Shown here in pieces: positions 24,942-33,543 of a stretch of DNA of 64,000 nucleotides. The number at the start of each line of letters is the position of its first letter. Positions within the stretch are counted from its first letter, which is position 1. Position numbers and translations under genes: made by a program. The DNA is taken from positions 40,252 to 104,251 of the forward strand of contig LJSV01000009.1 in NCBI GenBank assembly GCA_001314715.1, read 5' to 3'. The stretch comes from Rhodobacteraceae bacterium HLUCCA12. GTDB lineage: Bacteria > Pseudomonadota > Alphaproteobacteria > Rhodobacterales > Rhodobacteraceae. The notes under the pieces were generated by a model, which saw only the letters and a program-made list of their open reading frames with translations, ran no database searches and was not told where the DNA came from.

Positions 24942-27485
24942 TCAATCCGGTTCGGGCGCTGCGCGGGCAAGAAGCGGGGACAGCGCCGCGCGCAACTGTT
25001 GGCTTTCTTCAAGCAGCAAGGCGCTGCGCTGGCGGGTATTGGTCGCATCGGGCCCGGCCGGGCGGGGGAACGGCGCATCGGCACGGGCCGTCAGGGCGCG
25101 CATGTCGCCCGGGTCGACCTCGGCCGTGCGCGGGGTCGGCAGGGTGCTGGCCATCTGCGCCTCGGAGGGGGGGGCGACGGCGGCCTCCGGCGCGATCGCC
25201 GAAGGATCCTGCGCGATGTCCTGCACCGAACCGGATGGTGCGGTTGCCGCGCCGTCGGAAAGCTGTCCGGCTTCAGGGGCGGACGCCGGGCCCCTTTCGA
25301 TTCGTGCAGGGTCCGTCTGCGCGACGGCGTCTTGCGCGTCGCGGGGTTGCGCTGGCGCGGCGTCCGGCGCGGTGTCCGGCACGGGGGGCACGGCCAAAGG
25401 GCGATCGGTGGCCGCTTGGGCAAGATCGGGCGCCGGATCTGCCCCCGCTTGCGTTGGCGCAAAGGTCGGGGCCTGGTCGGACCCGGGCGCGCCCGCGCCT
25501 CGGCGCCGCGCGCGGGCGCGCAAGGTTTGCGCCGTCTGCGATTGGTCGCCGTTCAAAAGCGCAAGGGCCCGATCGGGCGCGCCGTCCTGCAGGTGCAGTT
25601 GCGCAAGCAGGTGGCGCTGTTCGGCCCCTTGCGGCGGATCGAGCAAAGGGCGCGCAGCCTCGGTGAGGCCGAAGTCCAGAACCCGCGCGGCGATCATAGC
25701 GCGCGTCCGGGGTGAATGCGCCGGATCGCGCCAATCCCGGCGATTGAAGATGAATCCCAGCAGCGCCGGGTCCGGCGCATCGCGTGCCAGCCCCTGCCAG
25801 ACGGCATCGGCCATCCTCTGGCGTGTGGCCGGGTCCAGCGCTGATGACCCTGACCAGCGCATCAGCCGGTCATAGGCCTCAAGCGCCGCCACGGGCGCCC
25901 CAGCCGCAAGCCGGAGCCGGATCGCCACGTCCATCAGGTCCGCGCCCAGATCGGTGTCGCGCTGGGCGCTGGCGAGGGCTTCCGCGTTGTCCAGAACCGA
26001 TCCGGGCACATCGGCGCCGTTGTCCAGGGCCAGTTGCAGCCGCAAGATCACCGTCTCGGCATCCTCGCCGGCACTGTGTTGCAAGAGGTCGCCGGCGCGC
26101 GCGATCTCGCCGCGCTCACGCTCCAGAAGGGCCGCGGCAATCTCGGTATCGGCGCTGGGCGCATGCGGGGTGCGGCGCAGGGTATCGGCAACGACGCGGG
26201 CTGCGTCGATTGCTTCGGCCTCGATCAGGCGGCGCACCAGCGTGCCGCCAAGACGATTGCGGATCACCGGCGGGGCCTGTGAAAAGGCGCTGGCGATTTG
26301 GTCGGCCTGCGGTCGGATATCGCCAGGGGCCGCGTTCGCCAGCGCGGCAAGCATTGCCGCGACGCCGCCGCAACGGTATTGCCGGGAAAGCCAGCGCCGC
26401 GAATTCGATTGCCGCCCCTCCAGGACATCCGCGAATCCCAGCAGCAGATCGTTCCCGGCGACCGGATGCCGTGCCTGTTCGATCAGGGCGCGGGCCTCGG
26501 CCCCGAACCCGTGTTGCAGGTAAAGCCGGATCAGGGTCTCGGCGGCGGCCGGCACGGGCTCGTCGAATTCCCCGATCCAGTCGGCCATGCTTGCGGAGTA
26601 GGCCGTGTTGAAGCTTGCTGGCGCATTGTCGAGCACGAAATCCAGCGCCGCGGCGGCGGCACAGGGATCGGTGACTTCGTCGTCCGGCGTAGTCGCGCGG
26701 CCGCCGGGGCGATCCAGCACGCTGGTGATGCGCAGATTTCGCGGTTCGCCCTCCGCCGCGGCGGCCGGAGCGACGGATACGGCATCTTGCGTCGGCGCCG
26801 ATGCAGGTGCCGGACGGACCGGATCAAGGAGGCCCTGCGTCAGCGCGCCGGCGATCTGCGTGGCGAGCAGATGGGTCAGTGTGCTGCGCTCGGTTTGGCT
26901 GACGGGGCTGGGGCGGGGCCCGTGGCGGGTGCCGACCAGGGTGTCTTCAGCGCCTTGCCAACGTTGCGCCAGCGCGCGCCCGGCGGGGCGCGCCAGATCG
27001 GGCAACGCACGGGCCGCCGAGGGCCCGCGCGGCGCGGGGCGCGGCCGCATCGAGGCCTCCGGCACCGCTGGCGCGAAGCGGCTGTCATCGCGATCGCCGA
27101 TATCCAGAACCACCAGGCCCGGACGTTCGGTCCAGGCACGTATCGGGCAATCGCAGGCAAGGTGCAGCTCAAGCCCCGTTGCGGTGCGCGACAGATCGGC
27201 CAGCCGCGTTCGCGGGATGCGCGCGAAAGTCTGGCGCAGGTCGATCCGCCGTTCGTCGCCCGCGATCCGGAGGGGAAGCGTGCGGCGGTTCGCCGAACCG
27301 TCGCGCGCGCGCGCTGCGGATCGGCCCAGCGTCCAGTCGATTGCGCGGGCCGATTGCAGAACGAGACGGGTAAAGCCCCTGTGTTCGCCGGCGGTGACGC
27401 GGATGGTTTGCGCGTTCAATGGCGCCGTGATCACCGAGAGGAAGATGGCGGCGATTGCCCCGAAGTGGCGGATCAAGCGGTTCAT
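24942..27485 (-). CDS. Large exported helical-repeat protein linked to motA
   Basis: An 847-aa protein whose ATG (27485) overlaps the motA stop by 4 bp. Residues 1-25 read as a signal peptide (FGAIAAIFLSVITAPLNA). Residues 26-140 form an AMIN-like beta domain (IRVTAGEHRGFTRLVLQ and GLVVLDIGDRDD). The middle (about 300-670) consists of TPR-like helical pairs such as AETLIRLYLQHGFGAEARAL and DRALALLNGDQSQTAQTLRA. The last 175 residues are Ala/Pro-rich low complexity. Its position suggests a periplasmic motor or flagellar assembly factor, possibly analogous to rhizobial MotC, but I see no clear homology and give no function. Confidence 0.72.
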   Translation of the reverse strand: MNRLIRHFGAIAAIFLSVITAPLNAQTIRVTAGEHRGFTRLVLQSARAIDWTLGRSAARARDGSANRRTLPLRIAGDERRIDLRQTFARIPRTRLADLSRTATGLELHLACDCPIRAWTERPGLVVLDIGDRDDSRFAPAVPEASMRPRPAPRGPSAARALPDLARPAGRALAQRWQGAEDTLVGTRHGPRPSPVSQTERSTLTHLLATQIAGALTQGLLDPVRPAPASAPTQDAVSVAPAAAAEGEPRNLRITSVLDRPGGRATTPDDEVTDPCAAAAALDFVLDNAPASFNTAYSASMADWIGEFDEPVPAAAETLIRLYLQHGFGAEARALIEQARHPVAGNDLLLGFADVLEGRQSNSRRWLSRQYRCGGVAAMLAALANAAPGDIRPQADQIASAFSQAPPVIRNRLGGTLVRRLIEAEAIDAARVVADTLRRTPHAPSADTEIAAALLERERGEIARAGDLLQHSAGEDAETVILRLQLALDNGADVPGSVLDNAEALASAQRDTDLGADLMDVAIRLRLAAGAPVAALEAYDRLMRWSGSSALDPATRQRMADAVWQGLARDAPDPALLGFIFNRRDWRDPAHSPRTRAMIAARVLDFGLTEAARPLLDPPQGAEQRHLLAQLHLQDGAPDRALALLNGDQSQTAQTLRARARRRGAGAPGSDQAPTFAPTQAGADPAPDLAQAATDRPLAVPPVPDTAPDAAPAQPRDAQDAVAQTDPARIERGPASAPEAGQLSDGAATAPSGSVQDIAQDPSAIAPEAAVAPPSEAQMASTLPTPRTAEVDPGDMRALTARADAPFPRPAGPDATNTRQRSALLLEESQQLRAALSPLLARAAPEPD

Positions 27486-28351
27486 GCGGCCTCGCGTTTC
27501 AGCGCCCGGATCGATTCTTCGAGGTCGCCGTAACTTGGCCGAACATGATCGGGCGTGTTCTGGCGTCCGACCTCGATGCACATATTCGCGGGGTGGTTGT
27601 GCAGATTGGCGATCAGAACTTCGCGGATCAGCATGTAGAAATGGCTTTCGTCCTCGATCACGGCGCGCATGCGGCTGGCGAATGGCCCGACAAAGCCATA
27701 GGCCAGAAAGACCCCCAGAAACGTGCCGACAAGCGCGCCGCCGATCATCCCGCCGAGGATCTCGGGCGGCTGGTCGATGGCCGCCATGGTCTTGATCACG
27801 CCCAGAACCGCCGCGACGATTCCCAGCGCGGGCAGCGCATCGGCCACGGTCTGCAAGGCGTGGCTCGAGTGCATCGCCTGGGCGAGATTGGCCTCAAGCC
27901 GCTTGTCCAGCACCTCTTCGACCTGATGCGGGTCGTCATAGCTCATGGTGATCGCGCGCAAGGTGTCGCAGACCAGTTCGGTTGCCCGCTTGTCCTGCAG
28001 GACGCGGGGATAGCGTTCGAAAATGTCCGAGGATGCCGGCGCTTCGATATGCTCTTCCAGCAGGACGGGGTTCTGCCGGGCCAGCCGGATGAGTTCGAAC
28101 AGCAGGCACAAGAGGTCGCGATAGTCGGCCGTTTTCCAATGGGGGCCGCGGAAAACCTTGCCGATGTCGCGGGCCGTGTGCTTGGCGCTGGCACCGTCGT
28201 TGGCGATGAGGAACGCGCCCAGCGCCGCGCCACCGATCATGGCAAGCTCGAAGGGCAGGGCGTAAAGGATGATGCCGAAACTGCCGCCCGCCGCGACGTA
28301 GCCGCCGAAAACCATCACGAAGACAATCACGATGCCGATGATTCCGATCAT
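27482..28351 (-). CDS. motA: Flagellar motor stator protein MotA
   Basis: A 289-aa inner-membrane protein with four predicted helices. The first two lie at the N-terminus (MIGIIGIVIVFVMVFGGYV and FELAMIGGAALGAFLIA); the second two follow a cytoplasmic domain (PALGIVAAVLGVIKTMAAI and GGALVGTFLGVFLAYGFVGP). The order and length match long-type alphaproteobacterial MotA. It conducts ions with MotB to drive flagellar rotation. I chose ATG 28351; the upstream extension is not hydrophobic and lacks a ribosome-binding site. motB is not adjacent, unlike in E. coli; the next gene is the 847-aa exported protein. Confidence 0.93.
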   Translation of the reverse strand: MIGIIGIVIVFVMVFGGYVAAGGSFGIILYALPFELAMIGGAALGAFLIANDGASAKHTARDIGKVFRGPHWKTADYRDLLCLLFELIRLARQNPVLLEEHIEAPASSDIFERYPRVLQDKRATELVCDTLRAITMSYDDPHQVEEVLDKRLEANLAQAMHSSHALQTVADALPALGIVAAVLGVIKTMAAIDQPPEILGGMIGGALVGTFLGVFLAYGFVGPFASRMRAVIEDESHFYMLIREVLIANLHNHPANMCIEVGRQNTPDHVRPSYGDLEESIRALKREAA

Positions 28352-28424
28352 GCGCAAACCCGCCCCGATGGCCAATGGTGCGCAGGGTCGCACCGACGAA
28401 TTAACAAAGCGTGACCCGGCACGC

Positions 28425-29084
28425 TCAAAGCCGGGGCACCAGCGCATTGCGCCCGGCGACGATCGTGCTGAGCAGATAGGCGCGATCGGGGGTCAGGCCG
28501 GCCATGATTTCCGCCGCCGCTTCGGGCGACAGCCGGGCCAGGAACCCGGCGGCGAACTCCGGCGCCATTTCGGCAAAGACCTGCGCCGCCTCTTCGGGCT
28601 TCATGCTTTCGAAGACGCGGATCATGCGCGCAATATCTTCCTCGGCGGCGCGATCAGCCAGCGCCATGGTCGCTGCCAGCTCTTCCTCGGCGTCCTGCAG
28701 CGCTGCGATCTGGTCCTGCAACTGCCCGATTGCGGATGCCATTTGGGATTCGCGCGCGCGCAACGCCGCCTCGCGTTCGCGCAGGGATTCCTCGCGGCGG
28801 GTCAGTTGCACCAGCAGCGCGGCGGTGGTGGCGGTGTCCGGCGGGGTATCGCCTGCAGCGGTTGCCGGAGCCGGTGTCGCACCCGCTGGCGGGGATGATG
28901 CCTCGGCCATTGCCGAGCCGATTCCGGCACCAAGGCGAAACAGTCCGGCCAGCAGGAACGCGACGGCGAGAACCGGCAGAACCTGACGGCGGGGCGCGGG
29001 CCGGCGCGGTGGCGGGCGTCGGCTCCCCGCCCCGCGGCGTTGGGGGTGGGCGGGCCGAGGGATCTGGGGCGGAGACGCCATCAT
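28425..29084 (-). CDS. MotE-family flagellar motor protein
   Basis: A 219-aa protein. After a basic cytoplasmic start it has one membrane helix (about 34-58, VLPVLAVAFLLAGLFRLGAGIG), a Pro/Ala/Thr linker, a coiled coil (about 90-150, REESLREREAALRARE...) and a C-terminal MgtE-N-like helical domain (SMKPEEAAQVFAEMAPEFAAGFLARL). This architecture is that of MotE, a periplasmic chaperone-like protein for stator components in alphaproteobacteria. The start overlaps the stop of the DUF6468 gene (ATGA). It lies 73 bp upstream of motA, consistent with a motor role. Confidence 0.75.
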   Translation of the reverse strand: MMASPPQIPRPAHPQRRGAGSRRPPPRRPAPRRQVLPVLAVAFLLAGLFRLGAGIGSAMAEASSPPAGATPAPATAAGDTPPDTATTAALLVQLTRREESLREREAALRARESQMASAIGQLQDQIAALQDAEEELAATMALADRAAEEDIARMIRVFESMKPEEAAQVFAEMAPEFAAGFLARLSPEAAAEIMAGLTPDRAYLLSTIVAGRNALVPRL

Positions 29085-29551
29085 CCGGCGGCCCCGGTGG
29101 TGGCCCGGCGGCGCAGGATCCTGGGGGACCGGGGGGCGAGGGGCGCGTCGAGCCCTGTTGCGGCGGCGTCTGGCAATCGCCCTGCCGGACGCGGTGCCGC
29201 GTTGGTCAGGTGGTGCCGCAAGTCGTTGCCGGTGTCCTGCGTCGGCCTGTTGTGCGCCTCTGGCGCGGTCGGCAGGTCATGCAGCGAGGCCAGAAGCAGT
29301 TCGAGCTGGCGGCACGCGGCTTCGGCGCGGCGGGTGTTGGTTTCCAGCGCCCGGGCCGACGTCTGGCCCGATTTCTGCGCGGCGTCGAGGGTCTTGGCCA
29401 GCCCGTCCACCTGCGCCGACAGGATCGCGATGGCGCTGCCCATGCCGCCGTCGAGCGTTGTCAGCGCCCGCAGCCTGCGCGACAGGACCAGGCAGAAGAT
29501 CGCGGCACCGACGGCGGCCGCGGCGACGAGGATGTCGGAGAGAAAGTTCAT
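29081..29551 (-). CDS. DUF6468-like flagellar-cluster membrane protein
   Basis: A 156-aa protein with an N-terminal membrane helix (FLSDILVAAAAVGAAIFCLVL) followed by a basic stretch and a probable coiled coil (SAIAILSAQVDGLAKTLDAAQ through about residue 95). The Arg/Pro/Ala-rich tail is disordered. Its position directly after fliL and its helix plus coiled-coil layout match the DUF6468 proteins found in alphaproteobacterial flagellar clusters; the role is unknown. It is separated from fliL by 9 bp and overlaps the motE-like gene by 4 bp. Confidence 0.65.
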   Translation of the reverse strand: MNFLSDILVAAAAVGAAIFCLVLSRRLRALTTLDGGMGSAIAILSAQVDGLAKTLDAAQKSGQTSARALETNTRRAEAACRQLELLLASLHDLPTAPEAHNRPTQDTGNDLRHHLTNAAPRPAGRLPDAAATGLDAPLAPRSPRILRRRATTGAAG

Positions 29552-29560
29552 GGCGGCCCC

Positions 29561-30046
29561 TCAGTTGAAGACGAATTCCGTGATTAACAGGTCGTTGACC
29601 AGGCCCGGGCCGGCCACGACCTGAATGCGGCGCAACATCTGGCCGCGAAGCCGGATCAGCGCCGCGGGTTCTTCCAGTTCATGCGCATCGAGGGCGCGCA
29701 GGTAGATATTGAGCACATCGAGGATCCGCGGCATCAGGTGCGACACCTGCGCAGCAGCCCCCGGCGCGGTCTCAACCTGCGCGGAGAACCGCAAGTGGCG
29801 CGAATCGCCACGGCCGCCCAGGTTGATGGTGATCGGGGTCACCGCAACATATTCGAAACCCCCGGCGTCGCCTTCGGGCCCGGTGGCGCCGTTGCGGGCG
29901 AACAGATCCGAATCAAGGCTCACCAGCCCGTTGAACGTGGCGTAAAACCCCGCCCCCGCAAGCGACAGCGCCAGCCCGAGCCCCAGAATCATGGGTGATA
30001 CGCCCTTCTTGGGACGGGTTTTCGCGGGTTGTGCAGCATCTGCCAT
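29561..30046 (-). CDS. fliL: Flagellar basal body-associated protein FliL
   Basis: A 161-aa protein with a short basic cytoplasmic tail, one membrane helix (about 20-38, MILGLGLALSLAGAGFYAT) and a periplasmic FliL domain with the conserved FEYVAVTPITINL and a C-terminal NDLLITEFVFN. It surrounds the stator and supports motor function. I chose ATG 30046 because AAGGAGCC lies eight bases upstream; an ATG 13 codons earlier lacks this. It is the first gene of the minus-strand flagellar set, divergent from fliF. Confidence 0.9.
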   Translation of the reverse strand: MADAAQPAKTRPKKGVSPMILGLGLALSLAGAGFYATFNGLVSLDSDLFARNGATGPEGDAGGFEYVAVTPITINLGGRGDSRHLRFSAQVETAPGAAAQVSHLMPRILDVLNIYLRALDAHELEEPAALIRLRGQMLRRIQVVAGPGLVNDLLITEFVFN

Positions 30047-30092
30047 CGCTCGGCTCCTTGGCGGGTTCGAGCCTTGTTCTGACACAGTGTGA

Positions 30093-30107
30093 CTAACCGA
30101 TTGTTAA
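30093..30107. promoter_or_regulatory. CtrA-like site between the divergent flagellar operons
   Basis: CTAA-N7-TTAA, one base from the CtrA consensus TTAA-N7-TTAA, is centred in the 121-bp gap between fliL and fliF. CtrA controls flagellar genes in Rhodobacterales, so the position is suggestive. No sigma-28 or sigma-54 motif was convincing here. Confidence 0.45.
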
Positions 30108-30167
30108 TCGCTCTCGGGCAAGGATCGCCGGCAAGGGGCAGAACGCTCCGCAGGACGGAGAATCACC

Positions 30168-31820
30168 TTGGAGCAGTTGCGCACAGTCTGGAACGCCCTG
30201 GAGCCCCGGCGGCGCTGGTTGGCGGCGGGGGCGACCCTGGGTGTATTCGTCGCGGTGCTGCTGATCGCGCGGATGGCGACCAGCCCGTCGATGGCGCTGC
30301 TCTATGGCGGGCTGGAGGGGGCGCGTTCGGGCGAGGTGATCCAGGTGCTGGATCAGCGCGGCATCCCGTATGAGGTCCGCGGCGACGCCATCTATGTCGA
30401 TGCCTCCGCGCGCGACGAGACGCGCATGGCCCTGGCGGCGCAGGGTCTGCCGGCGAACTCGGCAACGGGGTATGAGCTGCTGGACGGTCTGACCGGATTC
30501 GGCACGACGTCACAGATGTTCGACGCGGCCTATTGGCGCGCGAAAGAGGGTGAACTGGCCCGCACGATTACGGCAAGCCCCCATATCCGCGACGCGCGCG
30601 TCCATATCTCGCACGGGGCGACGCAGCCCTTCCGGCAAGCGCGCGAGGCCTCCGCCTCGGTGACCGTGACCCCGGCCGGGGCGGGCGTGACGCCCGACCA
30701 GGCGCGGGCGTTGCGGTTTCTGGTGGCCTCGGCAGTCACCGGCCTGCGACCCGATGCCGTTGCCGTGATCGACGGGGCAAGCGGTCAGGTCATCGCCGAG
30801 GATCGTGGGCCGAACGCAAGGGCAAGCGAACGGGCCGAGCTGCTCAGGCGAAATGTCGAACGCTTGCTGGAGGCACATGTCGGGCCAGGCCGCGCGGTGG
30901 TCGAGGTCAATGTCGACACCGTCACCGACCGCGAAACCATTCGCGAGCACCGGATCGACCCGGACTCGCGCGTTGCCATCAACCAGGAGAGCGAGGAGCG
31001 CAACGCGACCGCAAGCGATACGCGCACCAACAGCGTGACCGTGGCCTCGAACCTGCCGGACGGCGATGGCGCGGGCGGCGACGGATCGCAGCAATCGCGC
31101 GAGGAAGAAACGCGCGAACGCATCGCCTATGAGGTCAGCCAGACCAGCCGGGAAATCGAACGCGGCCCAGGGGCGATTCGGCGCCTGAGTGTGGCGGTCC
31201 TGGTCGACGGGACGCGCGGGCGCGACGACGACGGGGCGATGCAATGGACCCCGCGTCCCGAGGCCGAATTGGCGATGTTGCGGGAACTGGTGGCCGCGGC
31301 TGTGGGCTATGACGAGGCGCGCGGCGATGTCATCACCTTGCAGTCGCTGCCGTTCGAGCCGGTTTCGGGCATGGATGGGGCGGGCGCGGACAGCGGCCTG
31401 GTCGCGCAGCTGGGCCTGGATGTGATGGCGCTGCTGCGTCTGGTCGCCTTGGCCGCGGTCGTGGTGTTTCTGGCGGTTTTCGTCTTGCGGCCGCTTCTGA
31501 TCAATGCGCGCGGCCCGCGCGAGGGTGCCGGGCCGGGCGGGCTGGCCCGGATGGGTACGGCGGGTGGATTGCCCGCGCCGGCAGAGGACGCGGGCGGCGA
31601 CTGGTCCGACATGGCTGCGCTGAACCCGTTGCCGGCACCGATGGGGACCCCGCTGGGCGGGCCGATGCCCGGCGCCTATCCCGATTTCGACGCGGACGCG
31701 GCAGGCGGTGGTCCCCCTGAGGATCCGGTTGAGCGGATGCGCGCCCTGATCGCCGACCGGCAGGACGAAACCATCGAAATCCTGCGCAACTGGATGGAAG
31801 AACCCGAGGAGAGCCGGTAA
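30168..31820 (+). CDS. fliF: Flagellar MS-ring protein FliF
   Basis: A 550-aa inner-membrane protein that forms the MS ring, the base on which the flagellum is built. The start is TTG 30168, with GGACGGAG eight bases upstream; no ATG fits. It has a membrane helix at about 20-40, the YscJ/FliF ring-building domain (SMALLYGGLEGARSGEVIQ... and ARVHISHGA...), the C-terminal FliF domain, and a second helix around LLRLVALAAVVVFLAVFVL. The cytoplasmic tail ends in MRALIADRQDETIEILRNWM, the FliG-binding type. Stop and fliH start overlap as TAATG. Confidence 0.95.
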   Translation: MEQLRTVWNALEPRRRWLAAGATLGVFVAVLLIARMATSPSMALLYGGLEGARSGEVIQVLDQRGIPYEVRGDAIYVDASARDETRMALAAQGLPANSATGYELLDGLTGFGTTSQMFDAAYWRAKEGELARTITASPHIRDARVHISHGATQPFRQAREASASVTVTPAGAGVTPDQARALRFLVASAVTGLRPDAVAVIDGASGQVIAEDRGPNARASERAELLRRNVERLLEAHVGPGRAVVEVNVDTVTDRETIREHRIDPDSRVAINQESEERNATASDTRTNSVTVASNLPDGDGAGGDGSQQSREEETRERIAYEVSQTSREIERGPGAIRRLSVAVLVDGTRGRDDDGAMQWTPRPEAELAMLRELVAAAVGYDEARGDVITLQSLPFEPVSGMDGAGADSGLVAQLGLDVMALLRLVALAAVVVFLAVFVLRPLLINARGPREGAGPGGLARMGTAGGLPAPAEDAGGDWSDMAALNPLPAPMGTPLGGPMPGAYPDFDADAAGGGPPEDPVERMRALIADRQDETIEILRNWMEEPEESR

Positions 31821-32419
31821 TGCCGCTGCCGATCCGACTTGAGCCGTTTTGTCAAAGTGACACACCCGACCCCGGCGGTACGCAGGCTTCGGAAGCCGCC
31901 GAGGAGGTGAAGCTTGCGGCCTATGAGCGCGGCTATGTCGCGGGCTGGGAAGATGCCGAACGCCAGGCCGGACAGGAGGGGCGAGATCGGCGGGCGGCCG
32001 TCGAACGGCAACTGGAGGGGCTGAGCTTTACCTACCACGAGGCGCGCGGCCATGTTCTGCGGGCCCTGGAGCCGGTGCTGGACGCGATGCTCGCAACGAT
32101 CGTCCCTGAGGCCGCGCGTGCCTCAATCGTGCCCGAGGTCATCGGGCAGATCCTGCCGCTTGCCCATGATGCCAGCGAGGCGCCGGTCACGCTGCAGATC
32201 GGCCCCGGAATGCGCGCGGAATTCGATGCCGCGTTGCGGGGTCTGGTGCTTCCGCCGCTCGACATTCGCGAATCGCCCGATCTGCGGCCGGAACAGGCCG
32301 AGATCGCGTTCGACACCCGCCTGACCCGCGTCGATCTTTCCCACGCCGCCGAGGCACTGCGCGGCGCGATCGCCCGTTATTACCAGATCCAGTTCGAGGA
32401 AAGCCGCCATGCATCATGA
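31820..32419 (+). CDS. fliH: FliH-like flagellar export regulator
   Basis: A 199-aa protein between fliF and fliN. It has an N-terminal helical part rich in Glu, Arg and Ala (KLAAYERGYVAGWEDAERQA) and a C-terminal domain with LEPVLDAMLATIVPEAARAS and HAAEALRGAIARYYQIQF, resembling FliH/HrpE. FliH restrains and delivers the FliI ATPase to the export gate. No fliI is visible nearby. It overlaps fliF by one base and fliN by eleven, so translation is coupled. Sequence similarity within this family is low, and the assignment leans partly on gene order. Confidence 0.65.
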   Translation: MPLPIRLEPFCQSDTPDPGGTQASEAAEEVKLAAYERGYVAGWEDAERQAGQEGRDRRAAVERQLEGLSFTYHEARGHVLRALEPVLDAMLATIVPEAARASIVPEVIGQILPLAHDASEAPVTLQIGPGMRAEFDAALRGLVLPPLDIRESPDLRPEQAEIAFDTRLTRVDLSHAAEALRGAIARYYQIQFEESRHAS

Positions 32420-32759
32420 CCAGGCCATGACCGAGCCGCAAACCGGTGCCCACGAGGGCGACGGGGGTTTGTCCGATCCGGTGCCGTCATCGGTCGCACA
32501 ATCCGCGCGCCATGCCTTCGACCAGGTGCCGATCGAAATCGTGATCAGCGTCGGCCGGGCGCGCCCGTCGGTGCGCGATCTGTTGCGCCTGCAACGCGAC
32601 AGCGTTCTGCCGCTCGATCGCCGGATCGAGGATCCGGTGGAACTGTTCATCGGTGATCGCCTGATCGCGCGCGGTGTGCTGGAGGAATGCGAGGGCGCGC
32701 AGGCGGGTCAGATGGCCGTCCGCCTGACCGAGGTCGCCGATCCCGGCGACAGGCTCTGA
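32409..32759 (+). CDS. fliN: Flagellar motor switch protein FliN
   Basis: A 116-aa protein with a variable acidic N-terminus and a SpoA domain at about 38-110 (VPIEIVISVGRARPSVRDLLRL and DPVELFIGDRLIARGVLEE), the hallmark of FliN in the C-ring. I chose ATG 32409 with GAGGAAAG just upstream, giving an 11-bp overlap with fliH. ATG 32427 is possible. FliG and FliM are not in the window. Confidence 0.9.
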   Translation: MHHDQAMTEPQTGAHEGDGGLSDPVPSSVAQSARHAFDQVPIEIVISVGRARPSVRDLLRLQRDSVLPLDRRIEDPVELFIGDRLIARGVLEECEGAQAGQMAVRLTEVADPGDRL

Positions 32760-32762
32760 CAC

Positions 32763-33530
32763 ATGCCCGCCGGTTTGCTGGGTGCACGGGCGGGCCGGCT
32801 GGCGCGCAACCTCGGGCCAGCCCTGGTGGTGGTGGCCGTGGTCATCGCCCTGCCGATCGCGGCATCGGCGCAGGAGGTGACCCTGTCGCTGGGCGAGGGC
32901 GGAAGTCTGGCGACGCGGTCGATCCAGTTGCTGGTGTTGCTGACCTTGCTGAGCCTGGTGCCCGGGCTTGCGATCATGGTGACCTGTTTTCCGTTCGTGG
33001 TCACCGTCCTTGCGATCTTGCGGCAGGGGCTGGGCTTGCAGCAATCGCCGCCGGGCATGGTGCTGACCACGCTGGCCATGTTCCTGACCTGGTTCGTGAT
33101 GGAACCCGTCTTCACGGCTGCCTGGGATGCGGCGATGGTGCCGCTCAATGCCGGCGACATCGACCTGGAAGAGGCGTTTTCACGTGCGATGGTGCCGTTT
33201 CGCGGCTTCATGATGGGCCGGATCGACGCCGCGACCTTTCAGTCGCTGGCCGAACTTCGGCCCATGCCGCCGGACCTGGGGGCACAGGCGCCGCTGTCGG
33301 TTCTGGTGCCGTCGTTCCTGCTGTCCGAACTTGCCCGCGCCTTCGAGGTGGGCTTTCTGATCTTTTTGCCCTTCCTGATCATCGACCTGGTCGTGGCCGC
33401 GATCCTGATGTCCATGGGCATGATGATGGTGCCGCCAGCGATCGTGTCACTGCCGTTCAAGCTGGCGTTCTTTGTCGTGGCCGACGGCTGGTCGCTGGTG
33501 TCGGCCGCCCTGGTGCAGGGGTATTTCTGA
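32763..33530 (+). CDS. fliP: Flagellar type III export gate protein FliP
   Basis: A 255-aa membrane protein with an N-terminal signal sequence (LVVVAVVIALPIAASA) and four later helices. Family signatures are TCFPFVVTVLAILRQGLGLQQSPP, VPSFLLSELARAFEVGFLIFLPFLIID and SMGMMMVPPAIVSLPFKL. It forms the core of the export gate with FliQ and FliR. It starts 3 bp after fliN. The plus-strand flagellar run stops here, and the next gene is convergent; fliQ, fliR and flhB must lie elsewhere. Confidence 0.95.
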   Translation: MPAGLLGARAGRLARNLGPALVVVAVVIALPIAASAQEVTLSLGEGGSLATRSIQLLVLLTLLSLVPGLAIMVTCFPFVVTVLAILRQGLGLQQSPPGMVLTTLAMFLTWFVMEPVFTAAWDAAMVPLNAGDIDLEEAFSRAMVPFRGFMMGRIDAATFQSLAELRPMPPDLGAQAPLSVLVPSFLLSELARAFEVGFLIFLPFLIIDLVVAAILMSMGMMMVPPAIVSLPFKLAFFVVADGWSLVSAALVQGYF

Positions 33531-33543
33531 GCGCCAACCAGCC

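Noticed and set aside
24549..25715. Plus-strand ORF opposite the large motA-linked gene and the gap before kpsS
   Set aside because: No ribosome-binding site or recognisable domain, composition dominated by Gly, Arg and Ala.
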